The notes under the pieces were generated by a model, which saw only the letters and a program-made list of their open reading frames with translations, was not told the origin of the DNA and did not search any database. Below, piece by piece: positions 1 through 8,460 of a stretch of DNA of 33,988 nt. Source of the DNA: Calditrichota bacterium (lineage in GTDB: Bacteria > Calditrichota > Calditrichia > Calditrichales > Calditrichaceae); assembly GCA_024278755.1 (NCBI GenBank), contig JAJRSO010000036.1:1-33988 (forward strand), written 5' to 3'. A program made the translations under genes and the position numbers. Each line of letters opens with the position of its first letter. Position 1 is the first letter of the stretch.

Positions 1-3000
1 CGGTTAACCGGTAGCTCTGCGTATCCGCGGCGTTAAACTGGTCTTTTACTTCTACCGAAACATCGTGCGTTCCCACGTCGCTGTTGCCCGGCGTGCCGCT
101 GATTAGTCCGCCGGCATTGACGCTTAAAAAGGCCGGAGCCGTTAGCAGCGAATAACTCAGTACCGCATCTTCGTCCACATCCGTTGCAACCACCTGGTAC
201 TGATATAAAATATCCTGCGTGGCATTCACTACCGGTTCGGAGGTTATCAGCGGCGCGTCATTGACTGAATGTACCGTAAACACTGCCGCGTTGCTGTCCG
301 CCAGCCCGCCCGGGTCTGTAGCTTTAAAAATAATCGTCTCCTGCCCGTTCCAATTGGTATCCGGGATGGCTATGGTGGCGATGCGGTTCGCGTCAATACT
401 GACCGTTAAATCCTGATTGCCCGACGTTTGCCAGCTCATTTCCGAATCGGCGTTGTCCGAATCGGATACGTAATCGTCTAAACGGATGGTGGAAAAGGTC
501 TGCCCTTCGTCTATTGTTTGATCCGGGATATCTGTTACAACGGGCGGATCATTAACGGCTGTTACGGTAAAAAGCACCGTATCCGAATCGGTATATCCGC
601 CGGGATCCATAGCGGTAAATGTAATCAGTTCACTGCCGTTCCAGTTTTCATTTGGAATAGTAATTGTTGCCTGGCGGCTGGCATTAATGGAAATCGTTAA
701 ATCCAGATTACCGCTATACGTCCAGGATAACGAATCATCCGGATGATCGGCATCCGACACATAATCATCCAGATTAATCACTGAGAAACTACCGCCTTCC
801 GGAACCGTTTGTGCCGGAATGTCGTCCACTACCGGCGCCGCGTCCGGTACCATATACATTACATCCAGACTCCAGCTATTAATGGAACCGTCATTGGAAC
901 CGGTATAATCGCCATCATAAACGCCAATTTTCCAGGCGCCCGCGGTATGTTTTCCATCAAAAGGGAAAAGCCCGTTATCAGCCTGATAACTACCCGCAAA
1001 AGGGTCACTGCCTTCTGTAATAGGAAGGGCCGCTTCATCATCAAATTTTGTATTGCTTAGTGCGCTGCCTTCGTAATACATGGCCAACCCCGCTCCTTTG
1101 TCGTCGGGACCGGTCAGGTCAATGGCGGCTTCATTTAAATTACCCGTATAATCGACCGTCACATTTAAATCCACGATTTTATAATCGTCACTAATATTAA
1201 GCGTGGATGTGTGATAATCCTGCCAGTTATTTTGCCAACTGGATGTACCGGTTTGGCTATATGTCTGAGTGGAGAAATTACCAACATGATAAATATAGTA
1301 TTTATTTGGCGCCTGACTCCCGCTACCTCCAAAAGGATAGGTTTGGCTTTTACCCTGAGCGGAATTGTCTTTCACCTCCAGATAGTATTGAACCTGTGTA
1401 CTCCATTTTTGGCCGGGAAGGGTAAACTCATAGGTATCGCCGGATGGACCATTTGTATCGCTAACGGAAGTCCAAACGCTGGTATCGGCTTCTAAAATAG
1501 TTCGGTAATGGAGGCGCGGTTCATCCGTCCCGGCCGCCAATCCGGTATTATCAGTAATATCAAAACTAAGTGTTCGCGGTTCAATACTGCGAATAGGGGC
1601 CGGCCACTGGTGCACGGCAAGCGGCGGATTTCCATCACCTCCGGCAGCAGATTGTACGGCATTCAAAGCATTTACGCGGCCGTATCCCACATGTTTATTC
1701 CATCCGGAAGTATTATAATCATACCGTTCAATTTTATCGGCTGACGTTTGCAGAGTTTGCTGCACTTCATCTGAGGTAAGTCCGGAATTTGCCGCCAGCA
1801 CAAGCGCCGCGACTCCGGCCGCATTGGGGCAAGCCGCGGAAGTTCCGCCAAAATGATCAAAATAGTCGCCCTCCACATAACCTGCCGATCCCTGAATATC
1901 GGAAGTATAAACAATGGTGGGCGCCACAAGGTCGAGCGCTGTTCCGTAATTACTGCTCCATTTGCGATTATAATCGCTGCTGCCGGAATTCTTTTTCTCA
2001 TCAAACATATTGGAAGCGCCCACCGCAATCACTTCACTTAAATCGGCCGGATATTCAACGGTTCCGTTGCCTTTGTTTCCGCTTGAAAAGAGAATAACAC
2101 AACCCAAACCTCCCCGGCCCTGCGTTTTTGCCCTCTGAATGGCTTCGGTTAAAGAGGCTTGCGGCGTAGTACCGGTCCAACTGTTGCTGATAACATCGGC
2201 GCCCTGCTGCCAGGCATAGTCGAAGGCCTGTACAAGATTGTCGGTTGATGTAACACCCCATTTATTCATAATACGCACGGGTAAAATTTGGCTGTTATAG
2301 GCTACGCCTGCCACCCCCTGTCCGTTATTTCCGGCAGCAGCCACAATGCCCGCCGTACAGGTGCCATGACCATCGGAATCATTGGCGTCGGCCTGTCCGT
2401 CGTCGGTAAAATCCTTACCGGCACTAAATAGATTCGGCTGAATATCCGGATGATCCAAATCCACACCGGAATCCAGCAGAGCAATTAAAACAGAAGCGTC
2501 TCCGCCGGCCGCGCTCCCGTTAGAGGCTAAATAATCCCAGGCCAAATCCACATCCATATCGGCGTCATTATACCCATTAACCGTTGCCGGGAAACCGTCT
2601 GCACCCGCGCCGGAACTTACCTGTTGCCCCGTATTTTTATGCGCCCACTGCTGCGGCCAATAGGTATCGTTAACGGATGCTGTTAAGATTTCTCCATTCA
2701 GATAGATGAAGTTTGGCTCGGCCCAGGTAATAATCGGGTCGTCATAAAAACTATTGGCGGCGCTTATTCCGTTTAAGCCACTACCCGCAGAGATGGAAAA
2801 CAGATAGGTGTACGACGCTATTCTTTTTATTCGTATGATTTCATTTTTTCGGATAAAAGAGTTAATTTCTGCCGAGGTAACCCCATCGTTAAAGCGAATA
2901 AAAAACTCCTGGTTTAGCGTAAAATGTACTCCGGAGTTTTTTTGAACAAAAACGGGCGCGGCCGACCCGATCTCTTTTCGATCGGTAAGCGCTACTAATA

Positions 3001-3292
3001 ATTGCTCAATTTCCGCTTCGGCATAACGCCCACTCAAACGCACCAGCCGACCATTGTGAACGATTTTTTCTTTCGCATTTTTAAAATAGGTGCCCAGTAT
3101 CTGCCGTAAAATAGAGGTATAAGCCGCTTCCGGAATTGTTTCCTTAAATATAACGGAGATTTGATTTGTTTCTACTTGTAATGGAACAGCGGTATTTTTA
3201 TAATAGTAGTACCTGTTGTTCTGTAATTCACCCGCAAATGCGGCGGATATTATAAACGGAAGCAGAAACAAAACACCTGTTTTATAGCGCAT
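1..3292 (-). CDS. Secreted subtilisin-like serine protease with P-like domain and cadherin-like repeats, C-terminus cut by window edge
   Basis: I translated the minus strand from an ATG at 3292; it stays open to base 1, giving at least 1097 residues. A signal peptide is visible (MRYKTGVLFLLPF..., likely cleaved after SAAFA), then a propeptide-like region to about residue 200. The S8 catalytic domain carries the triad Asp274 (ALLDSGVD), His309 (DGHGTCTAG) and Ser485 (GGTSAACPN), with the oxyanion Asn in SSGNKG. Residues about 670-811 resemble a proprotein-convertase P domain (ends in a G-x-W-K-I-G-V-Y-D-G-D type motif). Two tandem cadherin/Ig-like repeats of about 95 residues follow (each with a DIP-x-QT start, LDDYVSD and a VND-x-P end), then the start of a putative Ig (He_PIG-like) domain. 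It is a predicted exported or surface endopeptidase. Any C-terminal sorting signal lies outside the window. Short ORFs inside it on both strands are shadows. Confidence 0.93.
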   Translation of the reverse strand, partial: MRYKTGVLFLLPFIISAAFAGELQNNRYYYYKNTAVPLQVETNQISVIFKETIPEAAYTSILRQILGTYFKNAKEKIVHNGRLVRLSGRYAEAEIEQLLVALTDRKEIGSAAPVFVQKNSGVHFTLNQEFFIRFNDGVTSAEINSFIRKNEIIRIKRIASYTYLFSISAGSGLNGISAANSFYDDPIITWAEPNFIYLNGEILTASVNDTYWPQQWAHKNTGQQVSSGAGADGFPATVNGYNDADMDVDLAWDYLASNGSAAGGDASVLIALLDSGVDLDHPDIQPNLFSAGKDFTDDGQADANDSDGHGTCTAGIVAAAGNNGQGVAGVAYNSQILPVRIMNKWGVTSTDNLVQAFDYAWQQGADVISNSWTGTTPQASLTEAIQRAKTQGRGGLGCVILFSSGNKGNGTVEYPADLSEVIAVGASNMFDEKKNSGSSDYNRKWSSNYGTALDLVAPTIVYTSDIQGSAGYVEGDYFDHFGGTSAACPNAAGVAALVLAANSGLTSDEVQQTLQTSADKIERYDYNTSGWNKHVGYGRVNALNAVQSAAGGDGNPPLAVHQWPAPIRSIEPRTLSFDITDNTGLAAGTDEPRLHYRTILEADTSVWTSVSDTNGPSGDTYEFTLPGQKWSTQVQYYLEVKDNSAQGKSQTYPFGGSGSQAPNKYYIYHVGNFSTQTYSQTGTSSWQNNWQDYHTSTLNISDDYKIVDLNVTVDYTGNLNEAAIDLTGPDDKGAGLAMYYEGSALSNTKFDDEAALPITEGSDPFAGSYQADNGLFPFDGKHTAGAWKIGVYDGDYTGSNDGSINSWSLDVMYMVPDAAPVVDDIPAQTVPEGGSFSVINLDDYVSDADHPDDSLSWTYSGNLDLTISINASRQATITIPNENWNGSELITFTAMDPGGYTDSDTVLFTVTAVNDPPVVTDIPDQTIDEGQTFSTIRLDDYVSDSDNADSEMSWQTSGNQDLTVSIDANRIATIAIPDTNWNGQETIIFKATDPGGLADSNAAVFTVHSVNDAPLITSEPVVNATQDILYQYQVVATDVDEDAVLSYSLLTAPAFLSVNAGGLISGTPGNSDVGTHDVSVEVKDQFNAADTQSYRLT

Positions 3293-3360
3293 AGATTTCT
3301 TTCTAAAAAAAATTTAACCATATTGTTTATAATTGATGAGTCCAGTCTAAAAAGGCATAG

Positions 3361-3442
3361 CCACTGATTTCCACAGATAGACACGGATTGTTTTTATTGA
3401 AATTACATTGAATAAATTCGTGTAAATTCGTGGAATTCGTGG
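3361..3442. repeat. Imperfect inverted repeat built of CCAC units, in the 365-bp spacer 3293-3657
   Basis: The left arm (3361-3389) and the reverse complement of the right arm (3415-3442) align with the shared pattern CCAC-n5-CCAC-n6-CACG. They are separated by about 25 AT-rich bases. The internal CCAC/GTGG unit recurs every 9-10 bases. This looks like a dispersed intergenic palindrome, not a terminator, because there is no T-tract or compact loop. The rest of the spacer is AT-rich and should hold the divergent promoters for the protease and for the UPF0158-pdxA pair, but I see no convincing promoter boxes. Confidence 0.6.
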
Positions 3443-3657
3443 TTTTTATAGTGAACTCATTGATTATATAAAACTAATTTAAACAGAGGCCATCCGCAAC
3501 ATTTGCGCATTCTCACTTTGTAATTAAAAATTCGATTTTTATCTATGGCAAAATACGCTTACATTAATGAAGTCAGAAAGAGTTCTGATACTCCGTATCT
3601 ATTACTGCTTTTTATTTATAAAATATCTTTCTGAAAAACGATGAGGTATCACTAAAA

Positions 3658-4131
3658 ATGAAACGGCTGCAAATCAATTTAGATGAACTTGCCTTTATTC
3701 TGCACCGCGGCAAACTGTTAGACATGTATTGTTTTTTAAATACTTCAACGGGCGAGATTTTAAACATCCCATCCGATCGCAAAACGCTGGAAGCGATGTT
3801 CAGACTACCCGAAAACTCGGCGATGCTGACTACAGCCGATTTAGTGAGCCGAATGGTGCCTCCCGGCGTAAATTTTTTAACGGTTCCGGATCTGTTCAGC
3901 CAGAATGTATTCAATTTAATGACCGAGTTTATCGATTCTGTCCAGACATTATTCCCTACGGAAACGGAAGCGCTTATACGCGCCGTACATCAGGAAGGCG
4001 GCTGGAAAGATTTTCATGACATCGTCCGTTCAAACGAAGAATTGCTGGCAAAATATATCCGTTTTAGAGACCGTTTTTTTGAATCTTCCGCGCGGCGCTG
4101 GTTAGAAGAGAAAGATATTGAATTGGTATGA
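3658..4131 (+). CDS. UPF0158 family protein
   Basis: This 157-residue protein matches the UPF0158 pattern. The N-terminus (KRLQINLDELAFIL) resembles the family opening that precedes a 'flDleTGEi' stretch, here FLNTSTGEILNIP. The C-terminal half has the family hallmark of a helical F-MTEFIDSV segment, a G-x-W-x-F-x-D motif and an ending in YIRFRDRFF...RRWLEEKDI. The biochemical function of the family is unknown; it is cytosolic, with no signal peptide or membrane segment. Its TGA overlaps the ATG of pdxA (ATGA), so the two are translationally coupled and probably co-transcribed. The ATG at 3658 has only a weak, distant GAGG upstream. Confidence 0.8.
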   Translation: MKRLQINLDELAFILHRGKLLDMYCFLNTSTGEILNIPSDRKTLEAMFRLPENSAMLTTADLVSRMVPPGVNFLTVPDLFSQNVFNLMTEFIDSVQTLFPTETEALIRAVHQEGGWKDFHDIVRSNEELLAKYIRFRDRFFESSARRWLEEKDIELV

Positions 4132-5111
4132 AACGAATTGCCGTAACTCTCGGTGACCCTGCGGGTATCGGTCCCGAAATTATCCTTAAAGCGCTTACGG
4201 CTTCGGCCGGCTTATACAAAAACGCCCTTCCCATTGTTTTTGGGCATGCGGCTATTCTTAAACGCCAGGCAAAGGTACTGAAATTAGCAGTACAAATCGA
4301 AGGAATAAGAACCCTTGATTTAGCGGAAACCGCAGCGCCAGAAAAAATTTTATGTTTTGCAGACACCCCCCTTTCATGCGTACCCGAAACGGGAAAAATT
4401 AATCGAGTGAGCGGCCTGCTTTCATATGAATACATCCGCTCGGCAATCGAGCAAACCGTTTCGGGAAATATAAACGCCGTCTGCACCGCGCCCATAAATA
4501 AAGAAGCTTTGAAACTGGCCGGCGTTCCCTATTTGGATCATACGGCTATGTTTGCACAGCATACCAATTCAGCAAAAACAATGACGCTGTTTGTAACGGA
4601 CAATCTGCGTATCTTCTTCCTGACCCGTCATCTTGCTTTTAAAGATATTGCCGCTCGTTTAGATAAGAATAAAATTGTTAACGCTCTGCAGAACTGTACA
4701 CTTTATTTAAAACGAATCGGCATACAAAATCCCAAAATTGCCCTGGCGGCGCTCAATCCCCATGGCGGAGAGCACGGCTTATTTGGCAATGAAGAAGAAA
4801 CCGTTTTGCTGCCCGCGGTTCAGGAAGCACAAAAAAACGGTTTAGAAGTATTCGGCCCCATTCCGGCTGACTCGGTTTTTCATCTTGCCCATAAAGGCCG
4901 CTATGATGCGGTTTTGTCCCTTTACCACGACCAAGGGCACATCGCCGCCAAAACCCTGGATTTCTACGGAACCGTAAGTTTAACGATGGGGCTGCCTTTT
5001 TTACGCACTTCGGTCGATCACGGAACAGCATTCGATATTGCCGGGCAGAATAAGGCCGACGCCACCAGTATGTTAGAGGCGCTAAAGGCAGCGGTAAAAT
5101 ATGCCTGGTAA
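4128..5111 (+). CDS. pdxA: 4-hydroxythreonine-4-phosphate dehydrogenase
   Basis: PdxA oxidises 4-phosphohydroxy-L-threonine with NAD(P)+; the decarboxylated product then condenses with deoxyxylulose phosphate in pyridoxal 5'-phosphate synthesis. The 327-residue length is normal for the family. Diagnostic motifs are all present: TLGDPAGIGPEI at the N-terminus, TAPINKEAL, the metal-ligand histidine region LDHTAMF, ALNPHGGEHG, GPIPADSVFH and YHDQGHIAAK near the C-terminus, then a DHGTAFDIAG motif. The start ATG overlaps the stop of the UPF0158 gene. A cytosolic homodimer with a divalent metal site at the subunit interface is expected from the family. No other pyridoxine genes are nearby. Confidence 0.97.
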   Translation: MKRIAVTLGDPAGIGPEIILKALTASAGLYKNALPIVFGHAAILKRQAKVLKLAVQIEGIRTLDLAETAAPEKILCFADTPLSCVPETGKINRVSGLLSYEYIRSAIEQTVSGNINAVCTAPINKEALKLAGVPYLDHTAMFAQHTNSAKTMTLFVTDNLRIFFLTRHLAFKDIAARLDKNKIVNALQNCTLYLKRIGIQNPKIALAALNPHGGEHGLFGNEEETVLLPAVQEAQKNGLEVFGPIPADSVFHLAHKGRYDAVLSLYHDQGHIAAKTLDFYGTVSLTMGLPFLRTSVDHGTAFDIAGQNKADATSMLEALKAAVKYAW

Positions 5112-5146
5112 ATAGTTTGATCTATGTTTTATCGTCAGACCAGTAA

Positions 5147-5269
5147 AGAAAAACTAAATATCTGCAACTATCTACCGAATTAGAAAAAGACGCCGATAAA
5201 ATTAAAATATCAGCAGGAATGTACGCCGAAAGAATATTTATAAAAAGGGACGTTAATGAAACAGATTGA
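5147..5269 (+). other. Possible remnant of a short coding segment
   Basis: Between pdxA and the next gene, one frame is open for about 40 codons and reads like protein (...LSTELEKDADKIKIS...), ending at a TGA inside the start of the next gene. There is no start codon at the front of the stretch and the only internal ATG is late. It may be the tail of a decayed gene or chance. I cannot assign a family. Confidence 0.18.
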
Positions 5270-5954
5270 TAAAATCGAATTTGACTATATTTTTAACATT
5301 CCCGATAAAGAGGAAATGCGTTTTCATATTGCGCTCGATCCTAAAACACTTAATTGCATTCCACCGGCAGAGGCTGAGACAGCAAAATGGGCAGAACTTG
5401 AGAATGAAAAATGCACCAATTGCCCCTTAAATTCCAAACAGCACAAATTTTGCCCTATTGCCCTAAACCTGGTAAATATTCTTCCACACTTCACCGATAT
5501 TTATTCCTATCAGCAAACAACCGTTACGGTAAAAACACCGGGCCGAAACTATGTGGCCGAGACATCCCTGCAGCGTGGATTGGGTTCCATGCTCGGAATC
5601 TATATGGTAAGCAGCGGCTGCCCCATTATGGCAAAATTAAAGCCGATGGTGCGTTACCACCTACCCTTTGCCTCTATCGAAGAGACCGTTTTCCGGGCGG
5701 CCAGCACCTATCTTTTAGGCCAGTATTTTAAACATAAAAAAGGCGAACCGGCAGACTGGTCGTTGGACAATCTGGTTTTGATTTATGAAGAAGTACAAAA
5801 AGTGAATATGGCCATGGCCGAACGACTGCGTTCCGTACCGGCCAAGGACGCCAATATAAACGCTTTGATTGTGCTGGATATTTTTGCCAAAGAGATGCCC
5901 ATGAATATTGAGATGAGTTTGAAACCGTTGGAATACTTATTTGAAGAGCAGTAA
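5256..5954 (+). CDS. Conserved cysteine-containing protein, DUF6901-like
   Basis: This 232-residue cytosolic protein has no signal peptide or membrane helix. A cysteine cluster sits at C53, C56 and C66 (KCTNCPLN...KFCPIAL), spaced like a small metal site or disulfide knuckle. It is followed by a conserved-looking core (LQRGLGSMLGIYMVSSGCP, then VRYHLPFASIEETVFRAA) and a helical C-terminus containing DANINALIVLDIFAK. The pattern matches from memory a domain of unknown function found in deltaproteobacteria and relatives (I believe DUF6901); the family name is less certain than the gene itself. The ribosome site is good (AAGGGA six bases before the ATG). It is the last gene before a strong terminator. 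Function unknown. Confidence 0.75.
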   Translation: MKQIDKIEFDYIFNIPDKEEMRFHIALDPKTLNCIPPAEAETAKWAELENEKCTNCPLNSKQHKFCPIALNLVNILPHFTDIYSYQQTTVTVKTPGRNYVAETSLQRGLGSMLGIYMVSSGCPIMAKLKPMVRYHLPFASIEETVFRAASTYLLGQYFKHKKGEPADWSLDNLVLIYEEVQKVNMAMAERLRSVPAKDANINALIVLDIFAKEMPMNIEMSLKPLEYLFEEQ

Positions 5955-5977
5955 TTTTGCATCGCTCCTATGAAACC

Positions 5978-6012
5978 AAAAAGGCCGTATCCAAATGGAC
6001 ACGGCCTTTTTT
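5978..6012. terminator. Bidirectional intrinsic terminator
   Basis: A near-perfect hairpin: AAAAAGGCCGT and TCC on the left arm pair with GGA and ACGGCCTTTTTT on the right, around an AAAT loop. It is A-rich on one side and T-rich on the other, so it works in both directions. It lies exactly between two convergent genes, the DUF6901-like gene (+) and the cytochrome c peroxidase (-). Confidence 0.93.
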
Positions 6013-6027
6013 ATATGATATATGAAA

Positions 6028-7038
6028 CTATTGTTTTTGCGCAGCGGCCAGTTCTTTATCCGTTAGCGTGTTAAGGAATTTTTCTATCTGAAGCGCCTGC
6101 AGATTGTTTAATTCTTTTGCCAATTGCATATCGGCCATCCGAATTATGGAATTTTTCAAAGATTCTTCCGCGCCTTCATGAAAATACGGTTCGGTTAAAG
6201 CCACATTGCGCAAGGTGGGTACCTTAAACATAAATTTATCCGCTTCATTTTTAGTCACCATGTGTCGGCCTGTATCCACGGTATCTTCGTATGCTTTAAT
6301 AAGTCCCATCTTCTGATACATGTTTCCACCCAAAAGCGCGCCGGTATGGCAGGTAATACAACCGGTGGTAATAAACAGATCCAAACCTTTTACTTCTGTT
6401 TCGGACAGAGCGTTTAAATCACCATTCAAAAAATCGTCAAAACGGTCGTGCGTAATCAGCGTCCGTTCGAAAGCGGCAATGGCTTCGGTAATATTATCAA
6501 ATGAAATCGGTTTTTTACTACCCGGAAAAGCCACTTTAAAATCTTCCTGATATTCGGGGAGATTTTGCAGTTTTACCTCCACCGCTTCTTTGGAAGGCAT
6601 CGCCATTTCGATAGGATTTAAGATTGGTCCGCCGGCCTGCGCTTTAAGATCCGGCTCGCGGCCATCCCAGAACTGTACAAACTGAAAGCCGGCATTTAGC
6701 ACAGTGGGTGAATTACGCGTACCATCGTCACCCAGAGCGCCGGGTGAAACCGGAAGATTATCCACGCCGGCCATTCCATCGCTCAGGTCATGGCAGGTAT
6801 TACAGGATTGTGAGCCGTCCACGGAAAGGTTGGCGTCGAAATAGAGTTTTTTCCCCAGTGCAATACGCTCGGGCGTATCGTTTTCCGAACCCGGCATTTT
6901 ATCGGGCAGAACGGCAAATACTTTTTTAGCTTTTTCCAAAACCGATTGCTTTAGTTCTGTGTTTTCCTTTTTCCCACCGCAGGCAGCAATAAGCAGCCCC
7001 ATTAAAAAGAGTATAAAAATGGTAAGTTTACGAAACAT
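6028..7038 (-). CDS. Di-haem cytochrome c peroxidase (CcpA/MauG family) lipoprotein
   Basis: This 336-residue protein begins with a lipoprotein signal (hydrophobic run, then LIAAC with the lipidation Cys at position 20). It has two c-type haem sites: C79-N-T-C82-H83 and C227-I-T-C230-H231. The C-terminal domain carries the family's KVPTLRNVAL motif and PYFHEGA (His287), with Met270 just upstream as a plausible axial ligand. Family members reduce hydrogen peroxide in the periplasm with electrons from small cytochromes or, in the MauG branch, oxidise protein side chains. The NPIEMAMP and WDGRE motifs fit the peroxidase branch. It starts only 29 bases after the stop of the 2Fe-2S hydroxylase subunit gene on the same strand, so co-transcription is likely. 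Confidence 0.93.
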   Translation of the reverse strand: MFRKLTIFILFLMGLLIAACGGKKENTELKQSVLEKAKKVFAVLPDKMPGSENDTPERIALGKKLYFDANLSVDGSQSCNTCHDLSDGMAGVDNLPVSPGALGDDGTRNSPTVLNAGFQFVQFWDGREPDLKAQAGGPILNPIEMAMPSKEAVEVKLQNLPEYQEDFKVAFPGSKKPISFDNITEAIAAFERTLITHDRFDDFLNGDLNALSETEVKGLDLFITTGCITCHTGALLGGNMYQKMGLIKAYEDTVDTGRHMVTKNEADKFMFKVPTLRNVALTEPYFHEGAEESLKNSIIRMADMQLAKELNNLQALQIEKFLNTLTDKELAAAQKQ

Positions 7039-7067
7039 AATTTCTCCTTGATTAAGTTATTAAGTTA

Positions 7068-7529
7068 TCATTTATTCGTTTTAACCGCTTTCACGGCTTC
7101 GACAATTTGCTGGTATCCGGTACATCGGCATAAATTACCGGCAATGGCTTCTTTTATTTCCTGTTCGGCCGGAGCCGGATTATGTTCCAGCAGATTTACC
7201 GCGCTTAACACCATTCCCGGCGTACAGAAACCGCATTGTACCGCATCGTGTTCCAAAAAGGATGCCTGCAGCGGATGTAAACGGCCATCCCCGCCCACAC
7301 CTTCGATGGTTTTAATTGCACTGCCATCGGCCTGCACCGCGGGGACCAGACAGGAGTTTACGGTTTTCCCATTCATTATCACCGTACAGGCGCCGCATTC
7401 GCCGATTTCGCAGCCGCGCTTGGTACCGGTTAGTCCAAGGTCTTCGCGAATCACATCCAGTAAAACGGCGTCTTCTTTTACCTGTAATTCATAATTTTTA
7501 CCGTTTACCGTTATTTTTATTTCTGTCAT
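7068..7529 (-). CDS. Xanthine dehydrogenase-type hydroxylase, 2Fe-2S subunit (XdhC/CoxS-like)
   Basis: This 153-residue small subunit of a xanthine-oxidase-family molybdenum hydroxylase passes electrons from the Mo site to FAD. The plant-ferredoxin-type cluster ligands are C40, C45, C48 and C60 (RGCEIGECGACTV...NSC). The second cluster, in the alpha-helical domain, uses C99, C102, C134 and C136 (QCGFCTPGM...NLCRCTGY). There is no Tat or Sec signal, so the enzyme is cytosolic. It lies 16 bases downstream of the FAD subunit gene. E. coli xdhABC has the same order (Mo, FAD, FeS) and similar subunit sizes. The substrate is not provable from this subunit. Confidence 0.95.
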   Translation of the reverse strand: MTEIKITVNGKNYELQVKEDAVLLDVIREDLGLTGTKRGCEIGECGACTVIMNGKTVNSCLVPAVQADGSAIKTIEGVGGDGRLHPLQASFLEHDAVQCGFCTPGMVLSAVNLLEHNPAPAEQEIKEAIAGNLCRCTGYQQIVEAVKAVKTNK

Positions 7530-7545
7530 TTTTCTTCCTAAAAAA

Positions 7546-8400
7546 TCACTCTTGTTCCAAAGCCAGCATTAGAGTCCGCCTGACCAGCGCCGCTGTGACC
7601 GGCTCTTTATATGGCGTCGACCAGCGGCGCCCGCTAATTTTAATCATTTCCTCAGAAGTGATTCGGCCCGCTTCATTAAAATTATTTTCATTGGCGGTTT
7701 TTCCGGTTAAAAATTGCTCTGCCTCGTGCACACGTTTCCAGGCGGGAAAAACCGAACCCGGGGCAAGGCGCACCTCTTTGATAATATTGTTCTCATCAAC
7801 CTGTAGAATGGCCGCCATATTAATTCGCGAAATAGCCAGCGCCTTGCGCCGTCCCAGTTTAAAAAATGCCGATTTTTGATGTGGCACCAATTTTTTAAAA
7901 CGGATACGCGTTACCACTTCATTCGGTTTAATACGTGGGAAATAGGGTTTATCAAAAAAATCCTCAATGGCCGCTGTGCGTGTCCCCTGCGGTCCCAGTA
8001 TTTCCACTTCGGCATTCAGCACAATCAGCGGCGGCACCGTATCCGCACAGGGCGAAGCGTTTGTGATGTTTCCGCCGATGGTGCCCCGGTTACGGATTTG
8101 CAGGGAACCGACCTGGCGGCAGGCCACGGCCAGAAGGGGCGCATATTTCTGGATGGCGATGCTTTCGGCCAACTGTTGATGGGTTACAAGCGCACCCAAA
8201 ATAAATTGATTGTTTTCTTCTTTGATGGAGCTGATTTCCGTAACGCGGGAAATATCCAAAATATGGGCCTCAGCGGGAAGCGGCTTTTGGCGCATTTCCA
8301 CCATCAGGTCTGTCCCCCCGGCCAGGATGGTATATTCCCGGTTTGTATCTTGCAATAATTCCTGCAAGATATTTATATTTTGTGGACGGTGATAGTGCAT
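7546..8400 (-). CDS. Xanthine dehydrogenase-type hydroxylase, FAD-binding subunit (XdhB/CoxM-like)
   Basis: This 284-residue medium subunit binds FAD and hands electrons from the 2Fe-2S subunit to NAD+ or another acceptor. The two flavin-binding signatures of the family are present: LAGGTDLMVEMR at about residues 26-37 and GTIGGNITNASP at about 106-117, followed by the usual D-T-V-P-P-L stretch. The C-terminal CO-dehydrogenase-flavoprotein-like domain ends in a VTAALVRRTLMLALE helix. It lies between the Mo and FeS subunit genes; the 60-bp spacer from the Mo gene contains an imperfect palindrome. Confidence 0.94.
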   Translation of the reverse strand: MHYHRPQNINILQELLQDTNREYTILAGGTDLMVEMRQKPLPAEAHILDISRVTEISSIKEENNQFILGALVTHQQLAESIAIQKYAPLLAVACRQVGSLQIRNRGTIGGNITNASPCADTVPPLIVLNAEVEILGPQGTRTAAIEDFFDKPYFPRIKPNEVVTRIRFKKLVPHQKSAFFKLGRRKALAISRINMAAILQVDENNIIKEVRLAPGSVFPAWKRVHEAEQFLTGKTANENNFNEAGRITSEEMIKISGRRWSTPYKEPVTAALVRRTLMLALEQE

Positions 8401-8417
8401 TATTTTCCTTCAATATA

Positions 8418-8450
8418 ATGCAGTGGCAGGTCTATGACCCACCGCTACAT
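8418..8450. repeat. Imperfect palindrome between the Mo and FAD subunit genes
   Basis: Arms 8418-8432 and 8436-8450 are inverted copies around a TAT centre. They match at 11 of 15 positions, with only transition differences. In the transcript this would be a hairpin between the Mo-subunit stop and the FAD-subunit start. The pattern (GTAGCGGTGGGTC-ATA-GACCTGCC type) resembles mobile intergenic palindromes more than a terminator, since no T-tract follows. Confidence 0.5.
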
Positions 8451-8460
8451 ATCCAAACAA

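Noticed and set aside
1211-2028. Several 60-118 codon frames inside the protease gene on both strands
   Set aside because: They are shadows of the continuous protease frame, which carries a full catalytic triad and domain order.
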